Source: Polaromonas sp. | GTDB lineage: Bacteria; Pseudomonadota; Gammaproteobacteria; Burkholderiales; Burkholderiaceae_C | Assembly: GCF_012927455.1 (NCBI RefSeq) | Contig: NZ_JABBPE010000016.1 | Location: 434,001-498,000, forward strand | Reading direction: 5' to 3' | Length of the DNA: 64,000 nucleotides | In this document: piece after piece, positions 52,860-60,512 of the stretch | How the letters are laid out: each line of letters starts with the position of its first letter | How positions within the stretch are numbered: position 1 is the stretch's first letter | The notes under the pieces: generated by a model | What the model saw: only the letters and a program-made list of their open reading frames with translations | Told to the model about the DNA's origin: nothing | Databases searched by the model: none | Translations under genes and position numbers: made by a program

Positions 52860-54281
52860 TTATAGCGTAAAGATTTTTCCCGGGTTCATGATGTTCTTCG
52901 GGTCCAGCGCGCGCTTGATGGTGCGCATCATCTCGACCGCGCCGTCGCCGGTTTCGCTCACCAGAAAATCCATCTTGTGCAGACCCACGCCGTGCTCGCC
53001 GGTGCACGTGCCCTCCAGGCGGAGGGCACGGCTGACCAGCGTGTGGTTAAGTGCTTCGGCCACTGCGCGCTCTTCGGGGTTATCGGGGTCTATCAGGTAG
53101 CCAAAGTGGAAGTTGCCGTCGCCAACATGGCCGACCAGAAAGTAGGGAATGCCGCTGGCATCGGCCTCTGCCACGGATTCGAGCAGGCAGTCCGCCAGGC
53201 GTGAAATCGGCACGCAGGTGTCGGTGGAAATGGCGCGGCAGCCAGGCCGCGACTGGATGGCGGCGAAGTAGGCGTTGTGCCGCGCCGTCCAAAGCCGCGT
53301 GCGCTCCTCGGGCGTGCTGGCCCATTCAAAAGCGTTGCCGCCGTGGCCGCTGGCAATTTCCTGCACCAGCTCGGCCTGCTCCTTCACGCTTGAAGGCGAG
53401 CCGTGAAACTCCATCAGCAACAAAGGCTCTTCGCGCAAGCCGAGTTTCGAATGGGCGTTGACCATGCGAACGGTGTTGTGGTCAATCAGCTCGACCCGCG
53501 CAATCGGCACGCCCAGCTGTATCACTTCAATCGTCGTGCGCACCGCCGCTTCAATGCTGGGGAAAGAACAGATCGCCGCGGAAATCGCTTCGGGCAGCGG
53601 GTAGAGCTTGACGGTAACTTCGGTGATCACGCCCAGCGTGCCTTCGCTGCCGACCATCAGGCGCGTCAGGTCGTAGCCGGCCGATGACTTTTTGGCGCGC
53701 GTGCCGGTGCGGATGATGTCGCCACTGGCCGTCACGACTTGCAGCGCCAGCACGTTCTCGCGCATGGTGCCGTAGCGCACGGCGTTGGTGCCGCTGGCGC
53801 GTGTCGCGCTCATACCGCCCAGCGTGGCGTCAGCGCCCGGGTCTATCGGGAAAAACAGGCCGGTGCTTTTAACTTCTTCATTGAGCTGCTTGCGCGTCAC
53901 GCCGGCTTGCACCGTCACGGTCAGGTCATCGGCGTTGATGGACAGCACCCGGTTCATGCGGCTCACGTCAATGCTGATGCCGCCCTGTACCGCCAGCAAA
54001 TGGCCTTCAAGCGAGGTGCCGACGCCAAACGCAATCACCGGCACGTTGTAATGACTGGCCAGCTTCACCGCATCAGCCACGTCTTGCGTGCTTTCGGCAA
54101 ATAGCACGGCCGCAGGCGGCGGCGCGGCAAACGAAGACTCGTCGCGACCGTGCTGCTCACGCACCACGAGGGCGGTCGAGCAGCGCTCGGCAAAACGGGC
54201 TTTGAGCGCGTCCAGCAGCGCCGCTGGCGTCTCGCGCTGATGGATGTCGGGAAGCAGATGGACAGGCAGCGGTGCGTTCAT
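52860..54281 (-). CDS. FAD-linked D-2-hydroxyacid dehydrogenase (D-lactate dehydrogenase/GlcD-like)
   Basis: 473 residues. The FAD-binding PCMH domain has VIAFGVGTSLEGHLLAVQGG (about 85-104), VQAGVTRKQLNEEV and GADATLGGMSATRASGTNAVRYGTM (about 148-172). The C-terminal oxidase domain has HVGDGNFHFGYLIDPDNPEE and GTCTGEHGVGLHKMDFL with the metal-binding His residues, ending DPKNIMNPGKIF. It matches quinone- or cytochrome-linked D-lactate or glycolate-type dehydrogenases. ATG 54281 follows GGAGACTTTC; the frame extends to 54380 without a better start. Confidence 0.9.
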   Translation of the reverse strand: MNAPLPVHLLPDIHQRETPAALLDALKARFAERCSTALVVREQHGRDESSFAAPPPAAVLFAESTQDVADAVKLASHYNVPVIAFGVGTSLEGHLLAVQGGISIDVSRMNRVLSINADDLTVTVQAGVTRKQLNEEVKSTGLFFPIDPGADATLGGMSATRASGTNAVRYGTMRENVLALQVVTASGDIIRTGTRAKKSSAGYDLTRLMVGSEGTLGVITEVTVKLYPLPEAISAAICSFPSIEAAVRTTIEVIQLGVPIARVELIDHNTVRMVNAHSKLGLREEPLLLMEFHGSPSSVKEQAELVQEIASGHGGNAFEWASTPEERTRLWTARHNAYFAAIQSRPGCRAISTDTCVPISRLADCLLESVAEADASGIPYFLVGHVGDGNFHFGYLIDPDNPEERAVAEALNHTLVSRALRLEGTCTGEHGVGLHKMDFLVSETGDGAVEMMRTIKRALDPKNIMNPGKIFTL

Positions 54282-54424
54282 GAAAGTCTCCGGATAGGTT
54301 CCAGAGTTTACGGCCGGTGGCCAGTGTTTGCCCGCTAGCGTTTTATTTTCTGCCACCGCGCTTGAATGCAAACGTGGCAAGGTTATATCGCGCTGGCCGG
54401 GCCTGGTGCCAGGCGCGGCGCGAC

Positions 54425-54784
54425 TCAGTTACTTGCAGCTTTGTTGAACTCTTCGCGCGAGATGAAGCTGTCGTGGTTGCTGTCGATCTGCTCGAAGCGC
54501 TGCGCCACCATCGGGAAGTGCTCGGTTTCCGCGCGACTCAGTTTGCCGTCCCGGTTGACATCGGCCCGGTTGAAGGCGGCATCGAGATCCATGCTCGTCA
54601 CCTTGTTGGCCGGCGCGGCGCGGGCTGCGGCCATTGGCGCACCGCCAGTTGACGGTACGGCGCCCTGCGCATGCGTTGCCGAAGCCGCGCCCATCGCAAA
54701 CGTGGCAAGCACAATCGCGCTGCACAACTCATAGCGGGGAACGGATTGCCTTGACGGTTCTTTTGTAATCGTGTTCGTGCGCAT
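54425..54784 (-). CDS. Exported EF-hand protein 1
   Basis: 119 residues. A signal peptide with core LCSAIVLATFAMGAASATHAQ ends near residue 40. Two EF-hand loops follow: DVNRDGKLSRAE (about 75-86) and DSNHDSFISREE (about 100-111), each with Asp/Asn/Ser at calcium positions and a terminal Glu. It is likely a periplasmic calcium-binding protein. ATG 54784 is chosen by alignment with the paralog at 55002; ATGs at 54799 and 54829 are alternatives. Confidence 0.82.
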   Translation of the reverse strand: MRTNTITKEPSRQSVPRYELCSAIVLATFAMGAASATHAQGAVPSTGGAPMAAARAAPANKVTSMDLDAAFNRADVNRDGKLSRAETEHFPMVAQRFEQIDSNHDSFISREEFNKAASN

Positions 54785-55001
54785 GCAGAAGACTTTCATA
54801 TCAAATAAGAGAGCATTCAAACCCAGCATGTCTGAAAAATCTAATGCTTTTGCGGGGTGTTTCTTCGCTCACATGGGGCTGTACGACGACACATTTTCTT
54901 GCGGGTCGTAACTCTCTCCAGCGCGAATTAAAAGGCCCCACCGCACAATCACAGGGGATTGCGGAGGGAGCCTGGTTCAAAGCGACAGCTGCTTTAGTTA
55001 T

Positions 55002-55403
55002 TTAGCCGCCGGCGGCCTTCGTGAATTCCTTAATGGAAACAAAGGTGTCTTTGTCCGCGTCGATTTGCTCGAAACGCTGCGTCAGTCCCGGGAAGGTAGC
55101 AGCTTCCTTGCGGTTCAGCTTGCCATCGCCATCGGCATCAGCGCTCTTGAAGGCTGTTTCAATTTCTTGGACTGTCGCCTTGGCAGCTGCGGCGGGAGCA
55201 GTTCCGGCGCCAGCACCCGTTCCGCCTGATTCGGCAGGCGCCATTTGCGAGGGGGCTGGACCAACTGATTTCGATGGCGCGCTTGGCGAGCCCTGCGCGT
55301 GCGCCGCGCTGCCTGCGCCTAGCGCCAATGCAGCCATCAACAGCACACTGCGTACTTCAAAGGCGGGAATAAAATGTTGTGTAGCAGATTTGTACAAATT
55401 CAT
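55002..55403 (-). CDS. Exported EF-hand protein 2
   Basis: 133 residues. Signal peptide core VLLMAALALGAGSAAHAQ, a Pro/Ser/Ala-rich linker, and two EF-hand loops: DADGDGKLNRKE (about 92-103) and DADKDTFVSIKE (about 117-128). It is a paralog of the gene at 54425, sharing the FEQIDxxxDxF and FxKA framework. Periplasmic calcium binding is inferred. Tandem copies suggest duplication. Confidence 0.85.
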   Translation of the reverse strand: MNLYKSATQHFIPAFEVRSVLLMAALALGAGSAAHAQGSPSAPSKSVGPAPSQMAPAESGGTGAGAGTAPAAAAKATVQEIETAFKSADADGDGKLNRKEAATFPGLTQRFEQIDADKDTFVSIKEFTKAAGG

Positions 55404-55609
55404 CCAGATATCTTTCGTTAAGTTAAGGAAATTTCATTTCAACGCAGCAATCCGGAGATTGCCAGCACTCTTGCAGGGTGTTGCGTCACTCTCATGCTTG
55501 AGGCATGTCGAAACATTCACTTGCCGCACGTAACGACTCCCTGCAATGGCGGCACTGGTCTAATCAAACCTGCTAAACCGCGTCTCACTTACCTAATGAC
55601 TGCACCATC

Positions 55610-56176
55610 ATGGCCAACCGACTTTCTCAGATTGCAACACGCACCGGCGACAACGGCACCACCGGGCTGGGCGACAACACGCGCGTCTCCAAAGACAGCT
55701 TGCGCGTGCATGCCATGGGCGAAGTTGACGAGTTGAATTCGAACATCGGCGTGCTGCTGTGCGAAGAGCTGCCGGCCGATGTGCGCGAACTGCTGGTGGA
55801 AGTGCAGCATCAGCTGTTCAATCTGGGCGGCGAGCTGTCGATCCCGGGCTATGAACTGCTCAAGTCCGAGGCGGTGGCGCAGCTAGATGGGGCCCTGGAA
55901 AAATACAACGCCACGCTGCCCCGCCTGGCCGAATTTATTTTGCCGGCGGGCTCCCGTGCCGCGTCCATCGCCCATGTCTGCCGCACCGTGGCGCGCCGCG
56001 CCGAGCGAGCGGTGGTGGCGTTGGGCGCGACCGAGCCACTCAAGGAGGCGCCACGCCAATATCTCAATCGCCTGAGCGACTTGCTGTTTGTGCTGTCGCG
56101 CGTGCTCAACCGCATGAACGGTGGTGACGATGTCTACTGGAAGAGCGAGCGCATGGCCCGGGCCGACCTGACGTAA
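55610..56176 (+). CDS. ATP:cob(I)alamin adenosyltransferase (PduO type)
   Basis: 188 residues. The N-terminal TRTGDNGTTGLGDNTRVSKD (about 10-29) is the ATP-binding loop of PduO-type adenosyltransferases. CRTVARRAERAVVAL (about 121-135) and YLNRLSDLLFVLSRVLNR (about 151-168) are the cobalamin and subunit-contact helices. It makes adenosylcobalamin for enzymes such as methylmalonyl-CoA mutase, none of which is in this window. Transcribed alone. Confidence 0.93.
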   Translation: MANRLSQIATRTGDNGTTGLGDNTRVSKDSLRVHAMGEVDELNSNIGVLLCEELPADVRELLVEVQHQLFNLGGELSIPGYELLKSEAVAQLDGALEKYNATLPRLAEFILPAGSRAASIAHVCRTVARRAERAVVALGATEPLKEAPRQYLNRLSDLLFVLSRVLNRMNGGDDVYWKSERMARADLT

Positions 56177-56184
56177 CGCGGGCT

Positions 56185-56232
56185 GCTATTAAATTAGTAG
56201 CTGCTTGCGCAATTCCCATAAGGGCCTTGGGT
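56185..56232 (+). repeat. Two-hairpin intergenic repeat, copy 20
   Basis: GCTATTAAATTAGTAGC, then TGCTTGCGC, spacer, AAGGGCCTTGGGTGTATTT. It starts 8 bp after the adenosyltransferase stop. Confidence 0.7.
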
Positions 56233-56281
56233 GTATTTATCTCCAGAGAACAAATTAAAAGTCGACGCAAGGAGAATCCGC

Positions 56282-57043
56282 ATGTTTGATCTTCAAGGCA
56301 AGGTCGCCCTCGTCACGGGTGGCAATGGCGGCATTGGTCTGGCCATGGCGCGGGGGCTGGCAGATGCGGGTGCCCGCGTCGCGGTCGTCGGGCGCAACCC
56401 GGTCAAGCTGCTGGCGGCGGTGGCCAGTCTGGGCCAGCAGGGCAAAGAAAGTCAAGCCAAAGCCTATGCCGTCGATGTCTGCGATGAAGCGGCCGTGTCC
56501 ACCCTGATGGCGCAGCTGATAGAGGATTTCGGCCGCCTCGATATTTTGGTCAACAACGCCGGCATCAATATCCGCAAGCAGGTGCAAGACCTGTCATTGA
56601 CCGAATGGAACGCGGTGATGGACACCAACCTGACCAGTGCTTTTTTGTGCAGCCGCACCGCCTTTCCTCACCTGAAAAAGCAGGGCGGTAAAGTCATCAA
56701 CATCGGCTCTATGACTTCTATTTTTGGCGCCTCGTTTGCGCCGGCCTACAGCGCCAGCAAAGGCGGCATCGTGCAACTGACGCGGGCGCTGGCAACCGCC
56801 TGGGCCGCCGACAACATTCAGGTCAACGCCATTTTGCCGGGCTGGATAGACACCGAGCTCACGCAGAAAGCCCGCGCCGAGGTGAACGGCCTGAATGAGC
56901 GCATTCTTGCCCGCACCCCGGCGGGCCGCTGGGGCAAGCCGCAAGATCTGGCGGGCATCGCGGTATTCCTGTCCAGCGCTGCGTCCGACTTCATCACCGG
57001 CACGGCGATTCCGGTGGATGGCGGCTACTCGGTGCAGGCTTGA
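56282..57043 (+). CDS. Short-chain dehydrogenase/reductase 1
   Basis: 253 residues of the classical SDR family. The NAD(P)-binding TGGNGGIGLAMARGLAD (about 13-29), DILVNNAGINI (about 87), the catalytic Ser in INIGSMTS and the YSASKGG Tyr-Lys motif (about 157), followed by ILPGWIDTEL. The substrate is unknown (gluconate-5-dehydrogenase and 3-ketoacyl reductase-like enzymes share this pattern). AAGGAGAATCCGC supports ATG 56282. It converges with the GntR gene and may belong to the same catabolic island. Confidence 0.9.
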   Translation: MFDLQGKVALVTGGNGGIGLAMARGLADAGARVAVVGRNPVKLLAAVASLGQQGKESQAKAYAVDVCDEAAVSTLMAQLIEDFGRLDILVNNAGINIRKQVQDLSLTEWNAVMDTNLTSAFLCSRTAFPHLKKQGGKVINIGSMTSIFGASFAPAYSASKGGIVQLTRALATAWAADNIQVNAILPGWIDTELTQKARAEVNGLNERILARTPAGRWGKPQDLAGIAVFLSSAASDFITGTAIPVDGGYSVQA

Positions 57044-57051
57044 GGAATCGT

Positions 57052-57753
57052 TCAACCCTCCTTCAGCCCCGTTCCCAAAAGTATGACGTCAGCCGCGCTG
57101 TTGATGTCCATGGCCAGCGCTGCCTTGGCCGCAGCACCGTCACCGGCGCGCAGGGCATTCAGCAGCGCCCGGTGCGCATTAACCGAGGGCAGGTCGGACC
57201 GTCGCCGGGAGGCGCTGTTGCGCAGGTCCAGGTTGAGGACCGGTCCTATCCGCAGCCACAAACCTTCAATCAGGCTGCACAAGGCCGGCATTTGCGCGGC
57301 GGCGTAGGCGGTGAAGTGGAACTGCTTGTTGATCTGAATGATCTGGTTGACGTCAGGCTGGTCCAGTGAAATTTCCCGGCTGAAAGCCTTTTCCAGCCCG
57401 GCCATCTCGCTTAACTGCGCGCCATCAATCCGCGCTGCCGCCGTTTCCACCGCCAGGCCTTCAACCACCAGCCGGATGACGACCAGCTCCTGGAACCGGG
57501 ACCGCGTCATGACTGGCACGCGCACCGATTTGTTGGGCAGGATTTCCAGCGCATCGTCAGCCGCCAGCTTGCTGATGGCTTCACGCACCGGCATGGCGCT
57601 GGTGCCCAGCGCCGCCGCCATGCCGGCCAGTGTCAGGCGCTCGCCCGGCTGCAGCTGGCCCGAGATGATCAGCTCCCGCAGATCCTGATAGACCCTGGTT
57701 GACAGGGTTTGATGGACGATGGGCTGGATCTTGTCCATGGAGCTGACAGGCAT
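57052..57753 (-). CDS. GntR/FadR-family transcription regulator
   Basis: 233 residues. The N-terminal winged HTH has VYQDLRELIISGQLQPGERL, then AAALGTSAMPVREAISKL (about 43-60). The C-terminal helical FCD effector domain includes ELVVIRLVVEGLAVETAAAR and the His in FHFTAYAAAQ (about 140). It is divergent from the substrate-binding protein and ABC operon and is the obvious candidate to regulate it in response to an acid or sugar effector. ATG 57753 with GGAG upstream is preferred over the longer frame from 57825. Confidence 0.88.
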   Translation of the reverse strand: MPVSSMDKIQPIVHQTLSTRVYQDLRELIISGQLQPGERLTLAGMAAALGTSAMPVREAISKLAADDALEILPNKSVRVPVMTRSRFQELVVIRLVVEGLAVETAAARIDGAQLSEMAGLEKAFSREISLDQPDVNQIIQINKQFHFTAYAAAQMPALCSLIEGLWLRIGPVLNLDLRNSASRRRSDLPSVNAHRALLNALRAGDGAAAKAALAMDINSAADVILLGTGLKEG

Positions 57754-58142
57754 CGCTAGCTTCTCCAAATTGCTCTCTCCTTGTGGTTTCGCGTTAAACG
57801 TCGTCCCCGCTGGACCAGCAGTCAATGCAAGGCTTTTTCCAAGTTCGCGAATTCGGGTCGATTTCTAAGTGTTTTCCCTTGACGGCGAGCTTAATTTTGC
57901 GGCTTCGCTTGCATCCAAAAAGAAGATTACATATATTTGATCACATCTTGCTTGCGCAGCGAAGAGGTCCTTTGCAAATGAGTTTTCAAAGGCCTGCCTT
58001 GTTGGAGCGGATCGAGCCGGTTCCGGACCTTGTCCAGAATTGAACTCAATAGCCTGGGCGGCAGCCAAGCGATGCCCGGATTTGAATCAAATCGCCGCAG
58101 CACGGGAGTACCGGGCTGCGGAAAAAAATAGGAGACAAGGCA
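57754..58142. promoter_or_regulatory. Divergent control region between gntR and the ABC transporter operon
   Basis: 389 bp that must hold the gntR promoter and the operon promoter and, most likely, the operator of the regulator. An AT-rich patch GATTACATATATTTGATCAC (about 57924-57943) is the only such patch and could contain a promoter or operator; the TGATCA core is palindromic. No consensus operator was assigned. Confidence 0.5.
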
Positions 58143-59474
58143 ATGACGACAAGAATCAAGAATCAGGGCACCCATGCGGACACCGTGGCGAATGCCGACA
58201 GCCAGCCGGACTGCGCGGGCTCGTCGGTACTCACCAGTCGCCGCCAGATGGTCACGGGCTCGGCCGCCGTGGCGGGCATGGCCGCGCTGGGAAGCCTGGG
58301 CTTTCCCGCCATCATCCACGCGCAGTCTGACAAAGTAAAAATCGGCCATCTGACGCCGCGAACCGGTTTTCTTGGCGCGCTGGGCGAGTATTCGGTCATG
58401 GCCGTGACGCTGGCCGTGGAAGAGGCCAACAAGGCTGGAGGCGTCATGGGGCGGCAGATTGATTTGATCGCAGAGGACTCGGTTAACCCGTCCACCGCGT
58501 CGTCCAAAGCGCAGCGCATGTTCGAGCGCGACAACATCGCGGCACTGGTGGGTGAAATCTCTTCCGCGTCCGCTTTGGTCATGGCGCAAGTGGCCGGGCG
58601 CAACAAAAAGATTTTTGTGAACAGCGGCGCCAATTCCGACGAGCTGCGCGGCAAAAGCTGCAACAAGTACATGTTCCACGTCGAAGTGGCCAACACCACC
58701 AACGTCAAGGCCTGCGGCCAGGCCTTGCTGCGCGACGGCCTGATCAAGGGTAAAAAGCTTTACGCCCTGACGGCCGACTATGCTTTCGGCCACGACCTGC
58801 TGCGCGTCGCCAAGGTTTTTCTGACGGCCAATGCGGGCAATCTGATTGGCGACGAGCTGGTGGCCACTGACGTGACCGATTTCAGCCCCTATCTGCTGAA
58901 AATCCGCCAGGCCAAACCGGATGTCGTCGTGTGCAACCTGGCCGGCAACCAGACCACCAACTTCATCAAGCAATACGCCGAGTTTGGCCTGTCCTATCCA
59001 ATTGCCGGCTTCAACATCAACTCAGCCGATGCCTGGGCAGCCGGGGCTGACAACTTCGCCGGCACCTGGCCGCTGACCTGGCACCACGACATCAACACGC
59101 CAACGTCCAAGGCCTTTGTCGCCGCCTTCACCAAGAAGTTTGGCAAGCCGCCAGAGAACCAGGCATGGGGTGATTACGTGGCCCTGAAGGCGGTGGTGCA
59201 GGCGATGAACGAGACCAAATCGCTGGACTCCGACAAGCTGATCGCCTACTTTGAAAAAGGGGCCGAGTTCGACATTTTGAAGCCGCGCAAAGGCTATTTC
59301 CGCGCCTGGGACCATCAGCTGATGCAGGAGATGTACACGATCACGCCCAAGCCCAAAGGCAAGTCGAAAGATCAGTGGGACTTCATCCAGCTGGGCGCCA
59401 TTTTGCCTGCAGCGGGCCAGTCGCTTGAGCTGCTTGCACCGTCCAAGGAAGAGAACGCCTGCACGTTTGCCTGA
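58143..59474 (+). CDS. ABC transporter substrate-binding protein (Leu/Ile/Val or urea type, Tat-exported)
   Basis: 443 residues. The N-terminus carries a twin-arginine signal (SRRQMVTGSAAVAGMAAL, about 32-49) ending near IIHAQS. The mature domain is the Peripla_BP_6 fold (KIGHLTPRTGFLGALGEYS, NKAGGVMGRQIDLIAEDSVN, YAFGHDLLR). It binds the solute in the periplasm for the LivH/LivMGF transporter just downstream. Tat export is unusual for this family but not unique. The solute is unknown. ATAGGAGACAAGGC precedes the ATG. Confidence 0.88.
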   Translation: MTTRIKNQGTHADTVANADSQPDCAGSSVLTSRRQMVTGSAAVAGMAALGSLGFPAIIHAQSDKVKIGHLTPRTGFLGALGEYSVMAVTLAVEEANKAGGVMGRQIDLIAEDSVNPSTASSKAQRMFERDNIAALVGEISSASALVMAQVAGRNKKIFVNSGANSDELRGKSCNKYMFHVEVANTTNVKACGQALLRDGLIKGKKLYALTADYAFGHDLLRVAKVFLTANAGNLIGDELVATDVTDFSPYLLKIRQAKPDVVVCNLAGNQTTNFIKQYAEFGLSYPIAGFNINSADAWAAGADNFAGTWPLTWHHDINTPTSKAFVAAFTKKFGKPPENQAWGDYVALKAVVQAMNETKSLDSDKLIAYFEKGAEFDILKPRKGYFRAWDHQLMQEMYTITPKPKGKSKDQWDFIQLGAILPAAGQSLELLAPSKEENACTFA

Positions 59475-59501
59475 GGACAGATCCGTAGATTCGTAGATTC
59501 G

Positions 59502-59570
59502 TCATTCCCGCGCGGGGGCATCCACGGCTCCGCTCCTCCGGTCGAGGGCGCACGCTGCGCGGGATGACGA
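59502..59570. repeat. Imperfect inverted repeat in the transporter operon
   Basis: CGTCATTCCCGCGC and, 40 bp on, GCGCGGGATGACG form near-perfect arms. The CGTCATTCCCGCG motif is a widespread dispersed repeat of proteobacteria. It fills the gap between the binding-protein and livH genes and could stabilise the mRNA of the binding protein or reduce downstream expression. A short tandem direct repeat (GTAGATTCGTAGATTCGT, 59486-59503) precedes it. Confidence 0.65.
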
Positions 59571-59625
59571 TTGCCAGGCTCGGTTAACAGCCCTTTATTC
59601 GCCTTCTGCACTTTCGGAGCGACGA

Positions 59626-60501
59626 ATGCAATTCGTGTTTTTGCTGGAGCAAGTCATTAACGGCTTGCTGCTCGGTGGGTACTACCTGCTGATTGCCCTA
59701 GGCCTTTCGTTGATCTTCAGCCTGGGCGGCGTGGTCAATCTGGCGCACGGCGCCTTCTACGCGCTGGGTGCCTACTTCGCCGTAGAGATCACCAAGCACC
59801 TTGGCTTCGCCGGCGCGCTGGTCCTGGCGCCAGTGGCGGTGGGCCTGCTGGGCATGCTGTTCGAGCGCTTTCTGCTGCGCGGCTTTTACGCCGCCGATCC
59901 GATTCTCAGCCTGCTGCTCACTTTTGGACTGGGCATGGTCGGTGAGCAGCTGATCCGTATGCTCTGGGGCGCCTCTCCGTTGCAGTCGTCCATCCCTGCG
60001 GTGTTTAAAGGCCAGGTGATCGTCGGTGATTTCCTCTATTCAAAATACCGCCTGCTGATGCTGGCGGTCGTGTTTCTGGTGTTGACGGGCATCTGGTTGC
60101 TGCTCAACAAAACCTCGTTCGGCCGGGTCGTGCGGGCCGGCGTGCAGCGGCCCGATATGGTGGCCGTGCTGGGCATCCGTTTACAGCCTTATATGACCAG
60201 CATCGTCGTGCTCGGCGTCAGCCTTGCGGCCCTGGCGGGTGTGCTGTTCGCGCCGATCTCGGGCGTGCATCCGGCCATGGGCACCGAGATCATGACCGCC
60301 GCTTTCGTCGTCGTCGTTATCGGCGGACTCGGCAGTTTTTGGGGCGTGGTGCTGGCCGCCGTGCTGGTGGGCGTGGTGCGCGGCATCACGATTCACTTTT
60401 ACGCGCCGGCCGGCGAGGCGTCGATGTACCTGCTGATGCTGGGGGTCTTGCTGTTTCGGCCGCGTGGCCTGCTGGGCGAGCGCATCGAGCGCTTTGAATA
60501 A
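59626..60501 (+). CDS. livH: Branched-chain amino-acid-type ABC permease LivH
   Basis: 291 residues with about eight hydrophobic segments. The LivH hallmarks are NGLLLGGYYLLIALGLSLIF (about 12-31), NLAHGAFYALGAYFA (about 39-53) and the ATPase-contact loop VRAGVQRPDMVAVLGI (about 170-185). It is one of the two membrane permeases of the importer; its partner LivM is in the following fused protein, which starts 11 bp downstream. Confidence 0.92.
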   Translation: MQFVFLLEQVINGLLLGGYYLLIALGLSLIFSLGGVVNLAHGAFYALGAYFAVEITKHLGFAGALVLAPVAVGLLGMLFERFLLRGFYAADPILSLLLTFGLGMVGEQLIRMLWGASPLQSSIPAVFKGQVIVGDFLYSKYRLLMLAVVFLVLTGIWLLLNKTSFGRVVRAGVQRPDMVAVLGIRLQPYMTSIVVLGVSLAALAGVLFAPISGVHPAMGTEIMTAAFVVVVIGGLGSFWGVVLAAVLVGVVRGITIHFYAPAGEASMYLLMLGVLLFRPRGLLGERIERFE

Positions 60502-60512
60502 CACACGCTGCC

